A stretch of DNA of 64,000 nt from Plantactinospora alkalitolerans (GTDB taxonomy: Bacteria; Actinomycetota; Actinomycetes; Mycobacteriales; Micromonosporaceae): assembly GCF_015690345.1 (NCBI RefSeq), contig NZ_JADPUN010000422.1, forward strand, positions 62,001-126,000. Direction: 5' to 3'. A program made the position numbers and the translations under genes. The notes under the pieces are model-generated. The model saw nothing but the letters and a program-made list of their open reading frames with translations. It was not told the DNA's origin and did not search any database. Of the stretch, positions 44,855-53,582 are shown piece after piece. Each line of letters starts with the position of its first letter. Within the stretch, counting starts at the first letter, position 1.

Positions 44855-44857
44855 CCA

Positions 44858-45067
44858 CTACACCTGCATCGCGGCCTGAACGAACTCACGGGTGAAGGTG
44901 GCGCCGCGCTGGCGAGCTTCCTCCAGCACCTGGTCGACGTCGTGCTCGGGGAATTCTTTCATCACGGCCCAGACCATCTCGTAGTTCTGTTCCGGCTGCG
45001 CACCTGGCTGGCGTCGTCGCAGCGGCAGGCGGATGCGTGGCCCGTACGGCTTGTCCGAGTAGATCAC
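44858..45067 (-). CDS. Small leftward protein between portal and MuF (69 aa)
   Basis: GTG start at 45067 after AGGAG; an in-frame GTG at 45103 has no site. IYSDKPYGPRIRLPLRRRQP then PEQNYEMVWAVMKEFPEHDV and VLEEARQRGATFTREFVQ, a helical small protein. Antisense to the flow of late transcription; its role is unknown. Confidence 0.6.
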   Translation of the reverse strand: MIYSDKPYGPRIRLPLRRRQPGAQPEQNYEMVWAVMKEFPEHDVDQVLEEARQRGATFTREFVQAAMQV

Positions 45068-45129
45068 GGCAACTCCTGTGACTCGGGGTTTGTCAATACT
45101 CACCCAGTGTATCGACGGGAGGGTGCGCG

Positions 45130-46353
45130 GTGCCTGCGCCTGACGGCGGCCTGACCGCTGCCGAGATCGCCGCCATCTACGCCCTGGTGCAGGCCCAGTC
45201 GGAGATCCGCCGCCAGCTCGCCGAGATGGCGATCGCCGCTGTGCTCGGGCCGCTGCGGATCGTCAACTGGTACGACCCGGTCGACGTAGCGCTCGCGGTG
45301 GAGCGGGTGTTGCGGATCGTGCAGCCGATCCAGACCCGGGCGGCCCAGGTCACCGACGCCTACCTGGCCCGGACGTTGACGCTGATGACGGGCCGCCCGG
45401 TACGTCCGGTCGGCACCATCGACGTGACCCAGCTGCGCCGCGTGGTGACACCGGCGGTGGCCCGGATCGTGTCGGCGCGCCCGCCCGTGGAGATCGAGCC
45501 CGAAGGCGACCTTGATCTCGACGATGTCTTCGAGGATGAGGACGAAGACGAGGATCGGCGGCTCGACGAGGAGTTCGAGCGGCAGGTCGACGACGAGCTC
45601 CGGGCGATCGAGGACGAGTTCGACCAGGAGCTGGAGCGGGAGCTGGCCGAGGACGAGGCCCGGCTCCTGGCGCTGGATCCGATGGAGCCGTACATCCGGA
45701 TCGGATCCGAGTACCGGTGGCGGATCTCGGAGGGCACCTCGGAGACGGAGGCGCTGGAACGGGCGCTGGCCCGGGCTGCCGACGTTGCCGACATGGACGT
45801 GGCTCTGGCCCAGCGGGCCCAGGAGCACGAGGTGATGATCCAACAGAACCCGAGCGAGATCACTGGGTACCGCCGGATCCTGCTCGCCGAGTTGCGGAAT
45901 CCAGACTCGCCGCCGTGCGGCCTGTGCGTGGTCGCCGCGGACAGGATCTACAAGCGCGAGGAACTGAAGCCAATCCACGATCGTTGCCGCTGCGGCGTCT
46001 TGGCGATTCGCGGGCCGGCCGATCCGGGACTGGACATCAACGGCCAGGACCTGGACCGGATCTACAAGGCCGCCGGCGGCACCCATGGCCGGAAACTCAA
46101 GAAACTGCGGGTCGCGATCGGCGAGCACGGCGAGATCGGCCCGATCCTGCTGCCGTACGGCAAGGGCTTTCGCGATGCCGAGGAGGCCGACCGGGACGGC
46201 CGCGCCGCCACCGCGCGCCGGCGCCTGCCGGGCCTGGAGCGGTCGACGACCGGGCTGCAACGCCGGCTTGACGAGGGCGAGACGCGGGTCCGACCACTGC
46301 TCGGCTACCAGCAGCGCCTGATCGAACAGCTACGGGCGGAGATCGGGGTCTGA
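45130..46353 (+). CDS. MuF-like minor capsid protein
   Basis: 407 residues from GTG 45130 after GGAGGG. Helical N-terminal half with an acidic stretch (DLDLDDVFEDEDEDEDRRLD) and a C-terminal part bearing PPCGLCVVAADRIYKREELK then PIHDRCRCGVLAI, the Cys/His signature of phage Mu gpF-like proteins. These are a few copies per virion, bound near the portal, often injected or needed for head assembly. Confidence 0.85.
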   Translation: MPAPDGGLTAAEIAAIYALVQAQSEIRRQLAEMAIAAVLGPLRIVNWYDPVDVALAVERVLRIVQPIQTRAAQVTDAYLARTLTLMTGRPVRPVGTIDVTQLRRVVTPAVARIVSARPPVEIEPEGDLDLDDVFEDEDEDEDRRLDEEFERQVDDELRAIEDEFDQELERELAEDEARLLALDPMEPYIRIGSEYRWRISEGTSETEALERALARAADVADMDVALAQRAQEHEVMIQQNPSEITGYRRILLAELRNPDSPPCGLCVVAADRIYKREELKPIHDRCRCGVLAIRGPADPGLDINGQDLDRIYKAAGGTHGRKLKKLRVAIGEHGEIGPILLPYGKGFRDAEEADRDGRAATARRRLPGLERSTTGLQRRLDEGETRVRPLLGYQQRLIEQLRAEIGV

Positions 46354-46590
46354 CGGGGTGCCGGGCACCGGTGGCACCCGGGCCGGCTCGGTCTCGTCGC
46401 CGTGGCAGGCGTAGAGCACGTCCGGGCACTTGTCGTGGCGACATCGCCAGGTACGACTCATCCGACCGCACGGGGAACAGGCGCCCCAGCCGAGTAGCGG
46501 GTCTTGGTGGCCTCTCCGGCAGGTCTTCGGCCTCCACTCCACCCAGAGCCACCCGGAGCGCCGCCGTATCCACCTGCCCGCGACCGTCAC
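46330..46590 (-). CDS. Cysteine-rich zinc-binding protein (86 aa)
   Basis: GTG start at 46590, weak ribosome site; the frame overlaps the end of the MuF gene. KTCRRGHQDPLLGWGACSPCG, then TWRCRHDKCPDVLYACHG, gives seven Cys and several His in an order that recurs, from memory, in actinophage proteins of unknown role. It is probably a zinc protein. Leftward, against the late genes. Confidence 0.65.
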   Translation of the reverse strand: MTVAGRWIRRRSGWLWVEWRPKTCRRGHQDPLLGWGACSPCGRMSRTWRCRHDKCPDVLYACHGDETEPARVPPVPGTPSDPDLRP

Positions 46591-46616
46591 GCCGACACCG
46601 TACGGGGAGGTGGGAC

Positions 46617-46949
46617 TTGCCGGTCGATCTCGCCCTGGGGCCCGGGTCGAAGCCGCCGGTGATCCTGGTTGCCCGCACGCTGGCCGAAGCCCGCCAGATC
46701 CGCCGCGAATGGGCGCCGGAGATTCCAGACCTCAAGGGCGCCGTTCTCGGGTCTACCTGCGGCTGGCGGCCGATGAACAGGTGGGGTCGGATGCGGGCCT
46801 ACATTGCTCCGAGCGCCCGGGACGGGCCGTACTACGCCCACTGGATCGTCGGTCTGCGTATCTGCCTGCGCAAGAAGCAGGCGGAGGGCGCCGACCCTGA
46901 CGTGCTCTTCCTGGTTCCGCCGAAGGTGGCGTGCCGTGGGGCCGCGTAG
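46617..46949 (+). CDS. Basic hypothetical protein (110 aa)
   Basis: TTG start at 46617, six bases after GGAGG. PPVILVARTLAEARQIRREW, LKGAVLGSTCGWRPMNRWGR, YAHWIVGLRICLRKKQAEGA. Basic alpha-beta protein; no family recognised. It lies between MuF and a membrane protein. Confidence 0.65.
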   Translation: MPVDLALGPGSKPPVILVARTLAEARQIRREWAPEIPDLKGAVLGSTCGWRPMNRWGRMRAYIAPSARDGPYYAHWIVGLRICLRKKQAEGADPDVLFLVPPKVACRGAA

Positions 46950-47187
46950 GTGGTGGCGTCGCGCCGACACCCGGTTGCGGCTGTCCGCCGCGCTGCTCGG
47001 GTTCGTTGTCGCCGGCTGGCCGGCGAGCGCCGCGTGGGTGTGGATTGCGAAGGGCTTCGACCCGTTCGAGCAGCTGATGTTGTTCCTGAGCTGGGGAGCT
47101 CTCGGTTACACCTCCGGCGACATGATCTTCACCAACAAGGCCGCTGAAGGCGGTCGCGACTCCAGCTTGGGCCGGCCCGGCGAGTGA
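46936..47187 (+). CDS. Small two-segment membrane protein (83 aa)
   Basis: GTG start at 46936, overlapping the previous stop; GAAGGTGG upstream. A basic N-terminus (GPRRWWRRADTRLRL) is followed by two membrane segments (SAALLGFVVAGWPASAAWVW and MLFLSWGALGYTSGDMIF). The size and layout would fit a holin or superinfection-exclusion protein, but no endolysin gene is nearby. Confidence 0.65.
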   Translation: MGPRRWWRRADTRLRLSAALLGFVVAGWPASAAWVWIAKGFDPFEQLMLFLSWGALGYTSGDMIFTNKAAEGGRDSSLGRPGE

Positions 47188-47244
47188 GAACGACTCCGCG
47201 CCGGGCCGGCCCTGCCATGCCCACCCACCGCACGGAGCCCACCC

Positions 47245-47577
47245 ATGCCCTTCTCGATGCGACTCCAGACCCTCTATCTGCCCAGCACCGGCCTGCGCGT
47301 CGACCAGAGCGTTGCGCCGTTCGCCCTCATCGTCGACCAGGTGCCCGCCGACCTGGGGGAGAGCGACCGCGAGACCCTTCACCAGTTCGGCCGAGATGCT
47401 GGCGCCGCCGGAGTACTGATCACCCAGGCGACCGTCCGGCTGGTCGACGACGACGACGAGACGTCCGACGGCGAGACGTTCGTCGACATCGATCCCGGTC
47501 CGCTCGGGGTCGCGGTGGCGCAGGCGGTACGTACGCACCTGGAGACACAGGGCGGCACCCTCCGCGGTTCGCGGTGA
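47245..47577 (+). CDS. Hypothetical virion-block protein (110 aa)
   Basis: ATG at 47245 after GGAG. Beta-rich (FSMRLQTLYLPSTGLRVDQS, APFALIVDQVPADLGE, GVLITQATVRLVDDDDE). Its stop overlaps the start of the next gene. It may help fibre assembly; function unknown. Confidence 0.65.
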   Translation: MPFSMRLQTLYLPSTGLRVDQSVAPFALIVDQVPADLGESDRETLHQFGRDAGAAGVLITQATVRLVDDDDETSDGETFVDIDPGPLGVAVAQAVRTHLETQGGTLRGSR

Positions 47578-47933
47578 GCGGCGACGCGGCTCAGCCAACC
47601 TGCGGCTGCGAGCCGCGGCTGATCTACCTCTGGGACGGCGACCTGTACTTCGGCGAGCTGACCGACGACGAGCGTCAGGACCTCGTCGAGTTCCTGCGGG
47701 CACATGACATTGACCCGATGTCGGTGCCGGCCAGCAACCAGATTGCGATTCGGGCCCGGTGCGACGGCTCGGACTGGCTGGAGCTGTGGCGGACGCCTGG
47801 CGGCGATCTCGCGCGGGCGCCGATCTGCGACTACTGCGACACCTGCGCGGTTCAGGAGCGGCTACTGATCCCGCTGGTCGAACTGCCGCCGCCGCTGCAT
47901 GGCGCGAAGGTCTACGGCGTGTCCGAACGCTGA
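47574..47933 (+). CDS. Cysteine-containing protein before the tail fibre (119 aa)
   Basis: GTG at 47574 overlaps the upstream TGA. TCGCEPRLIYLWDGDLYFGEL near the start and ICDYCDTCAV near residue 95 may form a zinc site. The centre is helical and acidic. Unknown role; placed 16 bp before the fibre gene, so possibly a fibre-associated factor. Confidence 0.65.
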   Translation: MSGDAAQPTCGCEPRLIYLWDGDLYFGELTDDERQDLVEFLRAHDIDPMSVPASNQIAIRARCDGSDWLELWRTPGGDLARAPICDYCDTCAVQERLLIPLVELPPPLHGAKVYGVSER

Positions 47934-47949
47934 CCGCGAGGGGGTGCTC

Positions 47950-49956
47950 GTGCCCGAGATCCCGTCTGTCACCTCGGTCCTCGTCACCGCCGACTACCGG
48001 TCGACCAGCGGCCTGCCGCTGTACGGCATCGTGACGTTCACCCCGTCGACGCTGGGTATCGCGGACGGCGCGGTCGTCATCCCGAGCACCGTCGAGGTGC
48101 GGGTGGTCGACGGCCGGCTCGCGGTGGCCCTGGCTGTGTCCGACGACCCGGACCTGGCGCCGGCCGGCATGACGTACGCGGTGACCGAGGACTTCGGTGT
48201 CGGGCTCGGACAGTACGAGATCACCCTGACGGCGGACATGGCCCCCGCGGTCGAACTGAACGACGTCGCGCCGTGGCCCCGCCCGCCGATCTCCGACCCG
48301 CCGCCGCCCAGCGCCGTCTACGTCGGCAGCGTCAACGGGCGCACCGGTGCTGTCACGCTCACCAAGTCCGACGTCGGGCTCGGTGCCGTCGACAACACCA
48401 GCGACGCGGCCAAGCCGGTGTCTACGGCGGCGGCGACGGCGCTGGCCGGAAAGCAGGCGAGCCTGCCATCGGGTAGCGCCAGCCAGTTCCTGCGCGGCTC
48501 CGACAAGACGTTCGTCGCGGTCACGAAGGATGACGTCGGCCTCGGCAACGTCGACAACACCTCGGACGCGGCCAAGCCGGTGTCGACGGCGACGGCGACG
48601 GCACTCGGCGGCAAGCAGGCCACCCTGCCGTCGGGCACCTCCAGTCAGTTCCTGCGCGGCTCGGATCACACCTTCGTGTCGGTCTCGAAGTCGGCGGTGG
48701 GTCTGGACCAGGTCGACAACGTCGCGGACGCGAACAAGCCGATCTCGAACGCCACGCAGTCGGCGTTGAACGCCAAGCAGGCGAGCCTACCGTCGGGTAC
48801 CGCGTCGCAGTTCCTGCGCGGCTCCGACAAGACGTTCGTCGCGGTCGCGAAGGCCGATGTGGGCCTGGGCAGTGTCGACAACACCAGCGACGCGGCCAAG
48901 CCGGTGTCGACGGCGACGGCGACGGCGCTGGCCGGAAAGTTGAACCTGACCGGCGGCACGGTCAGCGGCGCGGTGCTGACGAGCGCCGGCGGCCAGGCCG
49001 GCACGGGTTCCCAGCCGCTGACGACGGTCGCGTACGTCCAGTCACGTGAAGAGAACCTGATCACCAACGGTTCGGGCCTGTTGGGCAACAACTACAACTT
49101 CTCCAGCTTCACCTTCGACCCGACGGTGACGTACGCCGGCGGCGGGTCGTTCCGGCACGCGACGTTCTCGGCCGTGGCCACCAACGACGAGCTGATCCCG
49201 GTCATCCCGACCAGCACGTACCGGCTGAGCGTGCACGCGATCTCGTCGGTGTACGCGGTCGGGGCGAAGGCGTTGCTGGGGATCGCCCCGTACGACATCG
49301 ACGGGCTCGGGATCACCCCGCAGAACTACATGAAGTACACCGGGTCGACCGACACGACCCTCGCCGCGCAGCTGAATCCGGGCGACACCACCGTGCAGCT
49401 GACGAACGCGGCCGGCTGGTACAACGGCGCCCTGAACAGCACGAACAGCCACTTCATCTGGTACGGCTACGTGAACAGCAAGGGCTACACGTACCCGAAC
49501 TACACCTACACGCGGCGGTCGAGCACCACATACAAGGCCGGCGGCTGGTGGGCCAGCGGCGGCATCTCCAGCAACACGATCACGCTCAACGGGGCCTGGA
49601 GCGGGCCAGTGATCCCGGCGGGTACGGCGGTGCGGAACTCGACCGGCGGTAGCACCTACAAGTACATCGCCGGCACGAACGTCGAGATCCCCGCCACCTG
49701 GACCGCGTACAGCGGCTACATCGGCGGCTACGACACGGCCGCGACCGGCGGGAACAACACCTTCCCGTACGGCACCGCCTACGTCCGGATCGTGTTCCTC
49801 CTCAACCGGGACGTAGCCGGCAACACGACCAACGTCGGCCCGGTGTCTCTCACCTCGAACGCGACCACCTCGGCGATCGTCCTGCGGTCGCCGAACGGCA
49901 CCGCGTACCAGATCACCGTCGACAACTCCGGCGTACTGGCGGCGACCGCCCTGTAG
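47950..49956 (+). CDS. Tail fibre protein with tandem repeats
   Basis: 668 residues from GTG 47950 after GAGGGGG. The N-terminal domain (SVTSVLVTADYRSTSGLPLY to about 120) is followed by four tandem repeats of about 50 residues (residues about 138-333). Each opens VGLGxVDNTSDAAKPVS and most continue SLPSGTASQFLRGSDKTFV, the layout of trimeric phage fibres. The C-terminal half is beta-rich (TTVQLTNAAGWYNGALNS, GYTYPNYTYTRRSSTTY) and likely binds the receptor. Its place inside the head gene block is unusual. Confidence 0.85.
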   Translation: MPEIPSVTSVLVTADYRSTSGLPLYGIVTFTPSTLGIADGAVVIPSTVEVRVVDGRLAVALAVSDDPDLAPAGMTYAVTEDFGVGLGQYEITLTADMAPAVELNDVAPWPRPPISDPPPPSAVYVGSVNGRTGAVTLTKSDVGLGAVDNTSDAAKPVSTAAATALAGKQASLPSGSASQFLRGSDKTFVAVTKDDVGLGNVDNTSDAAKPVSTATATALGGKQATLPSGTSSQFLRGSDHTFVSVSKSAVGLDQVDNVADANKPISNATQSALNAKQASLPSGTASQFLRGSDKTFVAVAKADVGLGSVDNTSDAAKPVSTATATALAGKLNLTGGTVSGAVLTSAGGQAGTGSQPLTTVAYVQSREENLITNGSGLLGNNYNFSSFTFDPTVTYAGGGSFRHATFSAVATNDELIPVIPTSTYRLSVHAISSVYAVGAKALLGIAPYDIDGLGITPQNYMKYTGSTDTTLAAQLNPGDTTVQLTNAAGWYNGALNSTNSHFIWYGYVNSKGYTYPNYTYTRRSSTTYKAGGWWASGGISSNTITLNGAWSGPVIPAGTAVRNSTGGSTYKYIAGTNVEIPATWTAYSGYIGGYDTAATGGNNTFPYGTAYVRIVFLLNRDVAGNTTNVGPVSLTSNATTSAIVLRSPNGTAYQITVDNSGVLAATAL

Positions 49957-50011
49957 CGGGCCGCTCGACATCTTCCGAGCCCGGGGTTCTGTCCGGGTCG
50001 GCCTGTTTCAC

Positions 50012-50029
50012 ACCCGGCCCTGACCGGGT
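50012..50029 (+). terminator. Short hairpin after the tail fibre gene
   Basis: ACCCGG ccctga CCGGGT (50012-50017, 50024-50029) followed by TTG. Confidence 0.45.
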
Positions 50030-50040
50030 TTGTTCATCCA

Positions 50041-50072
50041 GCGCTCGCCGTCACGGTGGGCGCTTTTCTTCT
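50041..50072 (+). terminator. Intrinsic terminator after the tail fibre gene
   Basis: GCGCTCGCC (50041-50049) pairs with GGTGGGCGC (50055-50063) with two G-U pairs, and TTTTCTTCT follows. It separates the fibre gene from the scaffold-capsid genes. Confidence 0.75.
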
Positions 50073-50095
50073 ACCCGCCAAGGGGAGATTTGTCC

Positions 50096-50299
50096 ATGTC
50101 GTCCACATCTTCGGTCGCGGCAGCCAGTGGCGCGCCCGAACCCACCACCGCTGAACTGCTCGGCGACTTCCGCCGGGAACTGCTGACACAGCAGGTCCCG
50201 TACGAGATCGTCAACGACCTGGTCCTGCACGCGGGAGCAACGCTGATCAACGACGGCCTCGTGGTCCGCGCCGCGGACGAAGTCGGTGGTCGGCGATGA
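50096..50299 (+). CDS. Small protein ahead of the scaffold (67 aa)
   Basis: ATG at 50096 eight bases after GGGGAG. Low-complexity start (SSTSSVAAASGAPEPTTAEL) and two helices (LGDFRRELLTQQVPYEIVND, LVLHAGATLINDGLVVRAAD). ATGA overlap with the scaffold gene suggests a head-assembly role. Confidence 0.65.
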   Translation: MSSTSSVAAASGAPEPTTAELLGDFRRELLTQQVPYEIVNDLVLHAGATLINDGLVVRAADEVGGRR

Positions 50300-51132
50300 C
50301 GCAGCCTGCCGGTGACAGCACCGCCGCCGGTACCGCCGGTACCACGGCGACCGGAACCGATCAGACCCCCGCACCAGCGCCCGCGCCCGTACCGACGCCG
50401 CCGGCGTCGACCGCTCCTTCACCTGCCGCTGCGCCGCAGCAGCCGGCCGCACCCGCCGCCGGCGGGGCGCCGGCACCGGCGAACCCGGGAGCACCGTGGC
50501 GCGAACTGCCGGTCGAGGACCAGGTCGAGTACTGGCGGGCCCAGTCCCGCCGCCACGAATCCCGCCACCTGGGCGCGCTCGGACTGCAGCCGGGCGAACT
50601 GGACCAGCTCCGGGCGACCGCCGCCGAGCACCAGCGCCAGGTGGAGGCGAACCAGACCGAGCACGAGCGCGCGGTGGCGGCTGCCGAGGCGAGGGGCCGG
50701 ACCGCGGCCCTCGCTGAAGTCGGCGGCCAGCTTGTCGACGCGCAGATGCGGGTCTCGATCGGCGACCGGATGACCGACGACCAGGTGACAGAACTGTTGC
50801 AGAACCTCGACCTGCGCCGCTTCCAGACCGCCGCCGGCGGCGTGGACCGCGACCGGGTCGCCGCGTTCGTCGGCACGCTTCTGCCGCAGGCCGCCGCGCC
50901 GGTCACCCCTGCCGTACCGGCATCGCCGGCCGGCCAGCCCCAGGTGCCCGCCACGGGTGCCGCCCCGCAAGCCCCGGCTGCCGTCACGGGAGCCCCCCTT
51001 CGCCCCGCGCCCGACATGGGCCAGGGCACGCACGCGGCAACCCGCCCGAGCGGCCTCGCCGCCGGCGCCGAGATCGCGCGTCAGCGCTTCGGCGATCGGC
51101 AGGCCCAGCCGCCGGCGACTCCGCAGCTGTAA
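50296..51132 (+). CDS. Scaffolding protein
   Basis: 278 residues; ATG at 50296 overlaps the upstream TGA. A long Pro/Ala/Thr-rich arm (to about 70), a coiled-coil core (DQVEYWRAQSRRHESRHLGA, LDQLRATAAEHQRQVEANQT, ERAVAAAEARGRTAALAEVG) and a Pro/Ala-rich end. Scaffolds guide capsid assembly and leave the shell before packaging. The position just before the decoration and capsid genes supports the call. Confidence 0.8.
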   Translation: MTQPAGDSTAAGTAGTTATGTDQTPAPAPAPVPTPPASTAPSPAAAPQQPAAPAAGGAPAPANPGAPWRELPVEDQVEYWRAQSRRHESRHLGALGLQPGELDQLRATAAEHQRQVEANQTEHERAVAAAEARGRTAALAEVGGQLVDAQMRVSIGDRMTDDQVTELLQNLDLRRFQTAAGGVDRDRVAAFVGTLLPQAAAPVTPAVPASPAGQPQVPATGAAPQAPAAVTGAPLRPAPDMGQGTHAATRPSGLAAGAEIARQRFGDRQAQPPATPQL

Positions 51133-51212
51133 CACCGCACGGCCCGCATCGAAGGGGTCATCCCAGGCGCCGGGCTCCCGTCTTTCCCTTTCGATCAAGG
51201 AGCTAGTCCATC

Positions 51213-51938
51213 GTGGACATTTCCCTGACGACTGAGGCGTGGACGGTCGAGAAGAGGGACTGGCTCGGCAGCCGCGACGGCACCGAGTTCACACGCACCA
51301 TCACCCTGCATCTCGCGTCGTTCACCGCCAACGTCCACTACCCGAACGGGTTCATCCCGTCGGGCATCGTCATCGCCAAGATCACCTCTGGGACTGGCAC
51401 CGGCCTGTACGGCCCGTACGCCGGCAGCACCTCCGAGGCGCAGACCGTCACCATCACCGGCACTCCGACCGGTGGCACCTTCACCCTCACCTGGGACGGG
51501 CAGACCTCTGGCGCGATCGCGTACAACGCGACCGCGTCGGCGGTGCAGACCGCCCTGGAGGCCATGTCGAACATCAACCCCGGCGACGTGTCGGTGTCCG
51601 GCGGCCCTGGCCCCGGCACCCCGTACGTGGTGGCGTTCGCCGGCCGCTACGTCGGCGACAACGTGCCGCAGATGACCGCCTCGGGCGCGTCGCTGACCGG
51701 CGGCTCGTCGCCGGCTGTCGGGGTCACCACCACCACTGCGGGTGGTTCCGGTTCCAGCAACGGCCTGGAGATCCCGGACGGCTTCCTCTTCAACTCCACG
51801 CACGTGCGGAGCACCCGCAACCTGGGCGCCCCGCTGCACTGGCGCGGGGTGATCCGCACCAGCAAGTTGCCGGCCGGCAACGGGTTGGACGCCAACGCCC
51901 GCGACGTGCTGGGCGCCAAGTTCCGGTTCGAGGCGTGA
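51213..51938 (+). CDS. Head decoration protein with inserted beta domain
   Basis: 241 residues from GTG 51213 after AAGGAG. Both ends match gpD-like decoration proteins (VEKRDWLGSRDGTEFTRTIT; DGFLFNSTHVRSTRNLGA, KLPAGNGLDANARDVLGAKF). An Ig-like module of about 110 residues is inserted between (TVTITGTPTGGTFTLTWDGQ to SPAVGVTTTTAG). Decoration proteins clamp the mature shell; the insert probably projects outward. Confidence 0.8.
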   Translation: MDISLTTEAWTVEKRDWLGSRDGTEFTRTITLHLASFTANVHYPNGFIPSGIVIAKITSGTGTGLYGPYAGSTSEAQTVTITGTPTGGTFTLTWDGQTSGAIAYNATASAVQTALEAMSNINPGDVSVSGGPGPGTPYVVAFAGRYVGDNVPQMTASGASLTGGSSPAVGVTTTTAGGSGSSNGLEIPDGFLFNSTHVRSTRNLGAPLHWRGVIRTSKLPAGNGLDANARDVLGAKFRFEA

Positions 51939-51951
51939 GGAGGGCTGACCG

Positions 51952-52998
51952 ATGATCATCGATGAGTATGTCGAGCCGGCCCTGCTGACCGGCTTCGTCC
52001 GCAACGTTCCAACCCCGTACGCGTTGCTGTTGAACCAGGTGCTGCCGGACCGGTTCATCCCGGACATCGAGGCGGCGATCGACCAGGTGACCCGGGTCAA
52101 CCGGGCCGCCCAGTTCCGCAGCTGGGACACGGAAACGCCCATCGGCGTCCGTGACTCCTTCCAGCGCAGCCGCGTGAAGCTCCCTCCGCTCGGCATCAAG
52201 ACGCCGATCGGCGAGCACGAGCGGCTGATGCTGGAGCGGATTCGCACCGGCGGCGACAACCGCGACGGTTACGTCAACGCCATCTACGACGACGCGGCGA
52301 ACAACACCCGTGCGGTCCTGAACCGCATGGAGGTCGCTCGCGGCGACGTGCTGGTGGACGGAAAGTTCACGTTGGCGGGTGAGAACGGCCTGTTCCTGGA
52401 GGCCGACTTCGGCGTGCCGGGCAGCAACATCGTGAACGCCGCGGTGGTGTGGTCCGACCACGACGACTCGCACCCGTTGCAGGAGATCAAGACCTGGGTC
52501 GACACCTACATCGACATCAACGGTGAGGCTCCGGGGTCGATCCTGACCAGCAACACCGTGATGAACAACCTGCTGCTCGCGGACGAGTTCCGCAAGTTGT
52601 TCAACACGGTCGGCTCCCCGCTGAACGCCAGCCCGAACCTGATCACCCCGGTTCAGGTGAACCAGGTGCTCCAGGCGCACGGCCTGCCGCCGATCCAGCA
52701 GTACAACACCAAGATCCAGGTCGATGGCGTGAACACCCGGGTCATCCCCGAGGACAAGCTCATCTTCCTGCCGTCGGACCGTGACAGCCTCGGCTTCACC
52801 GCCTGGGGCGTCACCGCCGAGGCGTTGGAACTGGCCGGCGTCAGCAACCCGCAGCTGTCTTTCCAGGAGCTGCCCGGGTTGATCGGTGTCGTGCTGCGCG
52901 AGGGCGACCCGGTGCGGGTGTGGACCAAGGTCGGCGCGGTCGGCATGCCGATCATCACCGACCCCAACAAGCTCATGGTCGCCGACGTCCTGGCGTAA
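51952..52998 (+). CDS. Major capsid protein, gpE-like
   Basis: 348 residues from ATG 51952 after GGAGGG. It matches lambda gpE-type capsid proteins: DEYVEPALLTGFVRNVPTPY start, RAAQFRSWDTETPIGVRDSF, PLGIKTPIGEHERLMLERIR, and a C-terminal GVVLREGDPVRVWTKVGAVG then PIITDPNKLMVADVLA. It has the HK97 fold and forms the icosahedral shell. Placed directly after the decoration protein, as in lambda. Confidence 0.93.
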   Translation: MIIDEYVEPALLTGFVRNVPTPYALLLNQVLPDRFIPDIEAAIDQVTRVNRAAQFRSWDTETPIGVRDSFQRSRVKLPPLGIKTPIGEHERLMLERIRTGGDNRDGYVNAIYDDAANNTRAVLNRMEVARGDVLVDGKFTLAGENGLFLEADFGVPGSNIVNAAVVWSDHDDSHPLQEIKTWVDTYIDINGEAPGSILTSNTVMNNLLLADEFRKLFNTVGSPLNASPNLITPVQVNQVLQAHGLPPIQQYNTKIQVDGVNTRVIPEDKLIFLPSDRDSLGFTAWGVTAEALELAGVSNPQLSFQELPGLIGVVLREGDPVRVWTKVGAVGMPIITDPNKLMVADVLA

Positions 52999-53008
52999 GG
53001 GGGACGAC

Positions 53009-53518
53009 ATGGCGAGGAAGCTGGCCCGGCGGCAGTACGCCGCCGGGCAGTGGTGGGAGCCCGAGGACAACATGCCCGAAGAGGTCGCCGCCACCATCAC
53101 CAACCCGAAGGCGTGGGAAGCCGGCGATGCCGGGCCGGACGGCAAGTCCGCCCGGCCACCAATCGCTGGATACGAGGGACACCTCCTGTCCGGATACGTC
53201 CACCTCGGCAACGAACGCTACGGGCCTTTCGATCCGGTGCCGGAGGATGCGGCGCGCCGCATCACCAACCCGAAGGCGTGGGTAGCCGGCGAGGTTCCGC
53301 AGTTCGTCGACAGTGACACCGCCGAACCCGGAGACGAGGAGCCGGCTGCGCCAACCCGGCGCAGCACGGTCCCGCCGCCGCCCCGGGTTGGCCGGGGCAG
53401 CGGCATCGAAGCCTGGGCGAGTTTTGCCGAGGCGAACGACGTCGACGTGCCGGACGGCGCGAGCCGCGACGAGATCATCGCCGCGTGCGAGGACGCCGGG
53501 GCGCTCGACCGGTCCTGA
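53009..53518 (+). CDS. Head-associated protein with internal repeat (169 aa)
   Basis: ATG at 53009, with GGGGG eight bases upstream of the start. An internal repeat is visible: PEEVAATITNPKAWEAGD and PEDAARRITNPKAWVAGE. The end holds a SAP- or Rho-N-like helix pair (DVDVPDGASRDEIIAACEDA). Similar proteins follow capsid genes in actinophages; a head-tail joining role is likely. Confidence 0.65.
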   Translation: MARKLARRQYAAGQWWEPEDNMPEEVAATITNPKAWEAGDAGPDGKSARPPIAGYEGHLLSGYVHLGNERYGPFDPVPEDAARRITNPKAWVAGEVPQFVDSDTAEPGDEEPAAPTRRSTVPPPPRVGRGSGIEAWASFAEANDVDVPDGASRDEIIAACEDAGALDRS

Positions 53519-53525
53519 GAAGCCT

Positions 53526-53563
53526 CACCCCGGCGGCGGATATCCCCGCCCGCCGCCGGGGTG
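53526..53563 (+). terminator. 13-bp hairpin after the capsid block
   Basis: CACCCCGGCGGCG (53526-53538) pairs perfectly with CGCCGCCGGGGTG (53551-53563). No T-run; it could stabilise the capsid message 3-prime end or give partial termination. Confidence 0.55.
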
Positions 53564-53582
53564 ACTCGGGAAGGAGTCGCCC

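Noticed and set aside
46936-47187. A confident holin call
   Set aside because: Two membrane segments fit, but no endolysin is adjacent and the gene lies among head and fibre genes.
47245-49956. The four fibre repeats as a recombination hot spot or mobile repeat
   Set aside because: They are in-frame protein repeats typical of trimeric fibres and need no other explanation.
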